DNA of 64,000 bases from Parashewanella sp965200795. Lineage in GTDB: Bacteria; Pseudomonadota; Gammaproteobacteria; Enterobacterales; Shewanellaceae. The position numbers and the translations under genes are program-made. Shown one piece after another: positions 59,940 through 64,000 of this stretch. Below the pieces are notes generated by a model. It saw only the letters and a program-made list of their open reading frames with translations. It had not been told where the DNA came from and made no database searches. The stretch's first letter is position 1; the number at the start of each line of letters is the position of its first letter. The stretch lies in the NCBI GenBank assembly GCA_965200795.1, contig CBDAVB010000001.1:62001-126000 (forward strand), given 5' to 3'.

Positions 59940-60890
59940 TTACCGCTTTATCGCCAGTCAATGATGTTGAAGCAGCTTGATATTGAGCTCAGCCATAAAA
60001 CCATGAGTGAACGGATGCTCAAATGCGGTGATTTTTGCAAACCGATTATCGGCTACCGGCACCGGATCTTACTGAGACAAGACCACATTTTTGCCGATGA
60101 GACCACGCACACGGTCAACAGTGCCGATAAAACGAACTGTTACATGTGGGTTTACTGCTGTGGCGCGGATTCACCGCCGGAAAATACTCACGAAAACAGT
60201 CCGCCGCACATCGTGTTATTTGACTATCATGACAGCCGCAAGGCCCGGTGTACCGCGGACTTTTTAGACGGATTCAAAGGCTATCTTCAAGTCGATGGTT
60301 ATCAGGCTTATGAGAAAACCCAAGCCAAGCTTGTAGGGTGCTGGTCACACGGCCGCCGTGGTTTTGTGAAGGCAATAAAAATACAGCCGGAAGGGAAAAC
60401 AGGCAAAGCGGATCAGGGGCTGAGTTATATCCAAAAACTGTATGCGTTTGAATCGAGGCTCAAAGGTAAATCAGCGGCTGAGAAATATCGAGTCAGGCAA
60501 CAACAATCTAAGCCAATACTCGAAGCCTTTAAGAAACGGCTGGATAAAGCCGTCAACCAGACCTTGCCGAAATCCGCACCCGGTAAAGCGGTCAGGTATT
60601 GCCTGAATCAATGGGATAAGCTGGTGCGCTACCTTGAAGATGGCAGATTGAATATTGATAACAACCGAGCTGAGCGAGCCAATAAAGCTTATGTTATCGG
60701 ACGCAAAAATTGGATGTTCTCACAAACTGAGCGTGGTGCTAAAGCCAGCGCAATGCTTTACAGCTTGGTGGAAACCGCAAAAGCCAATGGCGTGAATGTT
60801 TATGACTACATCATTTTCCTGTTTGAAGAACTCGTAAAAAATCCTACCGACCTGGAGCCGTTAATGCCTTGGAATTTCGCCAAGCGCTAG
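59940..60890 (+). pseudogene. IS66-family transposase (TnpC), N-terminus missing
   Basis: The frame reads LPLYRQSMMLKQLDIELSHK then TMSERMLKCGD; FADETTHTVNSADKTNCYMW (first Asp), LQVDGYQAYEKT (second Asp), GCWSHGRRGFVKA, and NIDNNRAERANKAYVIGRKN (Glu) follow, with a normal C-terminus. So the DDE core and C-terminal domain are complete, while the ~200-residue N-terminal region and the tnpA/tnpB genes are lost at the ISAs1 relic. Inactive alone. Confidence 0.88.
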
Positions 60891-60919
60891 ACGGTGTTCG
60901 CCAGATGTTTACGACTTTA

Positions 60920-61104
60920 CCCATTTCAGTTAACGTTAAGCTGCGAGTTGTTCGGTTTAATAGCCTAACATCTAAGTCTTGTTCAAGTTGATTAATCCGC
61001 TTACTGACTGCGGAAGTTGTTATTTTTAACTCAGCGGCAGCTTTTGAAAATGAACCAAGTTTGACAACAGTAACGAAAACAGGAAGCGCTGAAAGGTTAT
61101 TCAT
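60920..61104 (-). pseudogene. LysR-family regulator, N-terminal fragment
   Basis: MNNLSALPVFVTVVKLGSFS then KAAAELKITTSAVSKRINQL and LNRTTRSLTLTEMG is the LysR winged-helix DNA-binding domain. The frame then runs into the IS66 end at about 60919 (NIWRTPSSAW...), so only ~62 residues remain. The promoter-side flank is cut ~70 bp upstream by ISL3 copy D. Confidence 0.85.
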
Positions 61105-61172
61105 TGGATTTTATTATTAACTTATTCTCAACTATGAGTTTCCACAATTGAGCTTTATTCGTCAATAAATCA

Positions 61173-62517
61173 GGCTCTTCGTCGTTTCATATGGATTTGA
61201 GTAGATCTGATACAGGGCTAGCAATCATAAAAATCATGGTAATAAATGTTCCTGTATTACGATACCCTCTGGCTCGTGCTCTAGCCGCTTGAAATAGACT
61301 ATTTAAACCTTCCATACGAGCATTCGTATAAGTGGATGACCAGTGCTGTAAAATTCTCTCTGCATGCCTTTCAACCGTTTCAAGCGCTTTTTGGACTGGT
61401 TCTAACATTTCTATGTTACCCAACTGTTTCTTAGCGAAATTAATGAAATACGTCAGCCTCCAACGGGCGGCATGAGCGGTTTCAGCTTGACGTATCCACC
61501 TAAGTTGTTCCTTAATTCGCCAAGCTGTTGCTGTATTCAAGTCGCTGGATTCTAGCTCTGCAAGTGCTTCTTTTTGTTTCTCAGTAAGTGAGCCGTCTGC
61601 ATTTTTTAATACCGCCCAGCGCAGGCTCTTTGGATGCGGTTGGATTTTCCTCTGCGTTTTACGTACTTCATCAACCGCTTTAGTAAACAGTTGCACAACA
61701 TGGAACCAATCAACCGTTACGTTAGCATCCGGGAACTCTTCCTCTGTTGCTGACAGAAAGGCTCTTGACATATCACACACGACTTCAAGTACATTATCTG
61801 CTTTGCCTTGATGCTCTGTCAGAAAGGACTTAAATCGCTTAACGGTTTCCTTACCTTTTCCGGGCGTAGCGAACACAACAGGCTTGTCTTTCTTGTCCAT
61901 ATCAATGAAAACAGTAACATAGTTGTGGCCACGTTTAGCCGCCGTTTCATCGAATCCAATAGCTTTAAGTGCTGACAAGTCCATCAATGCTAATGCCTTG
62001 CTGACGTAGTGTTTGATGATGCGCCAAATACGTTTGTCACGAATTCCAACATATTCAGCACATGCCTTAACCGGCATTTCACGAGCCGGTACCAATACAG
62101 ATTGTTCGAACAATAACGTGAATTTACTACCCGCTCTCGCCCAAGGGACATTGACACGCTTAACGCCATGCTCAGCACATCGAGTTCTCGGGACGTTTGC
62201 TTTGATATAACAGTGATGCTGAAAGAAGTTGAGATGACGCCAAGTCAGCGATTTAAAGTCATGTGCCGGACAAGCTTTTGAGCAAGTCGGGCAGGGATAC
62301 AAGCTTCCTCGTTCAGCTTCAATTTCGAGAACAAGTTCATTAGGTGAGGCTGATGTATCCAGGTGTTGGTTAACCAACTTCCAAGGCGCTTCTATACCAA
62401 GGCCGAGCATCAAAACTTGATTTCCATCCATGTATTTACTTCCGACTGTTAACAGCAAAACTGGGTTTATTATCTCAGAAATAAACCCATTTAATCCACA
62501 CTAAACGACGAAGAGCC
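61173..62517 (-). mobile_element. ISL3-family element, copy D (1,345 bp)
   Basis: Full-length element with ggctcttcgtcg inverted ends. The flanking octamers ataaatca and agaaaatt do not match, so the two sides were brought together by recombination or deletion after insertion. Confidence 0.93.
61187..62458 (-). CDS. ISL3-family transposase, copy D
   Basis: Intact 423-residue transposase nearly identical to the copy at 13415-14686 (differences include RKTQRKIQ for RKTERKIQ and KKQLGNIEMLEPVQKALETV for KEQLGDIEMLEPVRKALATV). The motifs GFDETAAKRG, VVCDMSRAF and MEGLNSLFQAARA are all kept. Confidence 0.94.
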   Translation of the reverse strand: MLLTVGSKYMDGNQVLMLGLGIEAPWKLVNQHLDTSASPNELVLEIEAERGSLYPCPTCSKACPAHDFKSLTWRHLNFFQHHCYIKANVPRTRCAEHGVKRVNVPWARAGSKFTLLFEQSVLVPAREMPVKACAEYVGIRDKRIWRIIKHYVSKALALMDLSALKAIGFDETAAKRGHNYVTVFIDMDKKDKPVVFATPGKGKETVKRFKSFLTEHQGKADNVLEVVCDMSRAFLSATEEEFPDANVTVDWFHVVQLFTKAVDEVRKTQRKIQPHPKSLRWAVLKNADGSLTEKQKEALAELESSDLNTATAWRIKEQLRWIRQAETAHAARWRLTYFINFAKKQLGNIEMLEPVQKALETVERHAERILQHWSSTYTNARMEGLNSLFQAARARARGYRNTGTFITMIFMIASPVSDLLKSI

Positions 62518-62519
62518 AG

Positions 62520-62677
62520 AAAATTGCCCTTAAAGATATTGCCAGTTTGCTGTTGATCACAGGTGGCAGTTTATTAATTATCTTAGCTTCAGGAGAGATG
62601 CTATGACGATGATATTTTTGGGCTTGCTTAATGGTGTTTTAATTGCCCTAGCTCGAACACTGAACGGCATGCTAAGT
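62520..62677 (+). pseudogene. Fragments of two small membrane-protein genes
   Basis: One frame ends ALKDIASLLLITGGSLLIIL then ASGEML and stop, and overlaps an ATG (atgctatga) opening MTMIFLGLLNGVLIALARTLNG, cut by IS5 copy D. Short hydrophobic helices and the overlapping pair resemble DUF606/YdcZ-type DMT-family membrane proteins, which often occur as paired small genes. Too little is left to be sure. Confidence 0.4.
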
Positions 62678-64000
62678 AGTCGGTACTGAAAAACATAACT
62701 TCAAGATTTAAAATGTACGGCATCTGATTTACGCAAAATTCAGAGCCGTACCCAAAAGCAACATTTCTTATATTTCGCATCAATTTCACTACAAAATAGC
62801 CAAAACTCACCATCTTTTTCGAGCAAAAAGAAAATGGCTAACCACTTTCTCAGGTTCCAGGCACACGCAGCCATTAGAAGGTTTATTGAGTCGCCAACAC
62901 TGCCCTTTAACCAGTTCTTACACAGCCTAAAATCACTCTTCAAATGCCCGATTACTGGTTCAATTGTCGCCCGTTTTTTACAGAGTTCACTTTTGCGTTT
63001 TCTCTTTGCTTGCGAGTCCCGTTTTAATGGCCGACTAGGGATAACAACTTCTTGGTAAACATACTGCATACACCCTTTATAGCCTTTATCTACAACGGCT
63101 GTAGTGATTTTACTCTTTCGGTGTTTATGGGCATGGTCAAGTGCAGGTCTAAGCAATTTTGAGTCGTGTTCATGTTTGTCATGACTGGTTACACCAATGA
63201 TTAATTGACTCTGCTCTGTGAGCACGGCAGAAGCCTTTTTACCATACTCGTATGGCTTATGGTCTTTGCCTTTCCCTACGCAGTAAACATCGGGTTCATG
63301 AAGGCTGTAAATCTTGTTCTTGTCTTTACGTTGCTGTGTAATGGCTTTTTCATAATTGGAAAAATTCTCTTTTTGTAAATCAAGGAAATCTTGTGGAAGT
63401 TTGCGTTGTAGCTCCCTTAAAAGCTTACCTGCGATAACACGCAACCTTTTTAACGCTCTTCTGGCTTTGCTTCGATTTTTGGCATGTCTAAAGCTACGAC
63501 AGTCAATGCGTAGCTGTTTGACTTCTTTGACATAAGTACGTCTTTGCTTGATCCCAAATACTTTGGCAAGTTTATTGAGTCGGTTAACCACCTTGATGGC
63601 AAGTTTGCTGTCTGTCGGATAAGTAATGGCTTTTTCTTGGACGGTTGTATCAACGTACACGGTGTCATCTTCAGCTTTGTCTCCGTGTAAAGCCACAGAT
63701 AATGCAAAGATTTTTTCACAGCCTTTTTCACCGATGCGCTTACGAAAAACACTGAGTTCACTGGCATCACAAGGGCGTGCTGTTTGAAACTCTGTCTCAC
63801 CACAAAACACTTGAAAATACACGTTCATCAGCCACTCATCGACCAAGGCTTCATCGCTGAGTTTGTAAAGTTGCTTGAGTATTAGCAAACCGCACATCAA
63901 CCGAATTGGCTTCGCTTTACGGCCTGATTTTTTGTATAACGGCTTGAACTCTTCTTCCAACGCTCGCCAATCAAAGGCATTAGCTAAAATGAGTAAAGGG
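62678..64000 (-). mobile_element. IS5-family element, copy D (runs off the window)
   Basis: Starts with agtcggtactgaaaaacata at 62678 and matches copy C to the window end at 64000; the other terminus lies beyond. The left flank ctaagt is the same as at copy C. Confidence 0.93.
62740..64000 (-). CDS. IS5-family transposase, copy D (5' end outside window)
   Basis: Same DDE transposase as copies A-C. The visible part is open and continues to the window edge (upstream residues LLILANAFDWRALEEEFKPL). It carries small differences such as QDFLDLQ for QDVLDLQ and QYVYQEV for QYVDQEV. Like copy C its C-terminus is extended (EIDAKYKKCCFWVRL). Confidence 0.92.
   Translation of the reverse strand, partial: PLLILANAFDWRALEEEFKPLYKKSGRKAKPIRLMCGLLILKQLYKLSDEALVDEWLMNVYFQVFCGETEFQTARPCDASELSVFRKRIGEKGCEKIFALSVALHGDKAEDDTVYVDTTVQEKAITYPTDSKLAIKVVNRLNKLAKVFGIKQRRTYVKEVKQLRIDCRSFRHAKNRSKARRALKRLRVIAGKLLRELQRKLPQDFLDLQKENFSNYEKAITQQRKDKNKIYSLHEPDVYCVGKGKDHKPYEYGKKASAVLTEQSQLIIGVTSHDKHEHDSKLLRPALDHAHKHRKSKITTAVVDKGYKGCMQYVYQEVVIPSRPLKRDSQAKRKRKSELCKKRATIEPVIGHLKSDFRLCKNWLKGSVGDSINLLMAACAWNLRKWLAIFFLLEKDGEFWLFCSEIDAKYKKCCFWVRL

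Noticed and set aside
1..64000. tRNA or rRNA genes
   Set aside because: No cloverleaf with a gttcgaatc-type T-loop and no rRNA signature sequences were noticed on either strand; small ncRNAs cannot be excluded.

Overview
The window looks like a chromosomal stretch of a marine gammaproteobacterium related to Shewanella and other Alteromonadales. The reasons are the cco (cbb3 oxidase) - fnr/etrA - uspE - ttcA run, the kdsB and dapE genes, the truA...folC-dedD-cvpA-purF run and an azurin gene. The genus is inference. The striking feature is genome erosion: roughly half of the 64 kb is insertion sequences, group II introns, MITEs and gene fragments, as seen in lineages that recently became host-restricted or passed through a bottleneck.

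Layout. 1-8010: the end of the cbb3 oxidase operon (ccoQ' ccoP ccoH ccoI ccoS), a TauE/SafE-type membrane protein, an FNR regulator, uspE and ttcA, all on the plus strand: an oxygen-limited respiration block. 8024-10432: two nested insertion sequences. 10484-22638: a MITE between ttcA and kdsB has been split by a 12.0-kb island (10616-22614). The island is bounded by ISL3-type ends and a perfect 8-bp target duplication, so it looks like a composite transposon. It carries a large pentatricopeptide-like (PPR-like) repeat protein with ten 42-residue repeats, plus further nested IS. 22653-26336: kdsB, a beta-carbonic anhydrase, an M15 peptidase, dapE and an ArsC/YffB-family gene, on the minus strand.

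26560-32520: an IS200 relic, an unrecognised AT-rich gene, an ISAs1 element, and an unknown gene broken by two IS whose target duplications let it be rebuilt. 32516-39271: a small deaminase, then two group II introns whose 5' ends face each other 42 bp apart. The first is interrupted by two tandem IS5-family copies and the second is a dead 5' fragment. 39329-43430: a ccdAB toxin-antitoxin pair and a graveyard of IS and gene fragments (ISAzo13, IS4, IS200, HsdR, an aspartase/fumarase-type lyase).

43495-50432: azurin, rlmJ, truA, folC, dedD, cvpA and purF. accD, normally found between truA and folC, is missing and a MITE sits at that place; folC and dedD carry frameshifts. 50558-52184: an IS5 copy in a MITE relic. 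52204-59787: an exported methyltransferase-like protein, a three-gene cluster (beta-barrel protein, GGDEF/EAL protein, cupredoxin-like protein) and topB. 59885-64000: fragments of ISAs1, IS66 and lysR, a full ISL3, scraps of a small membrane protein pair, and a fourth IS5 copy running off the window.

The most interesting object is the PPR-like gene. PPR proteins are mainly organellar RNA-binding proteins of eukaryotes and are uncommon in bacteria. Here the gene sits on a mobile island. Its true N-terminus can be recovered from a matching 8-bp duplication 2.1 kb upstream, and two of the residues that vary between repeats fall at the positions that specify the RNA base in canonical PPRs.
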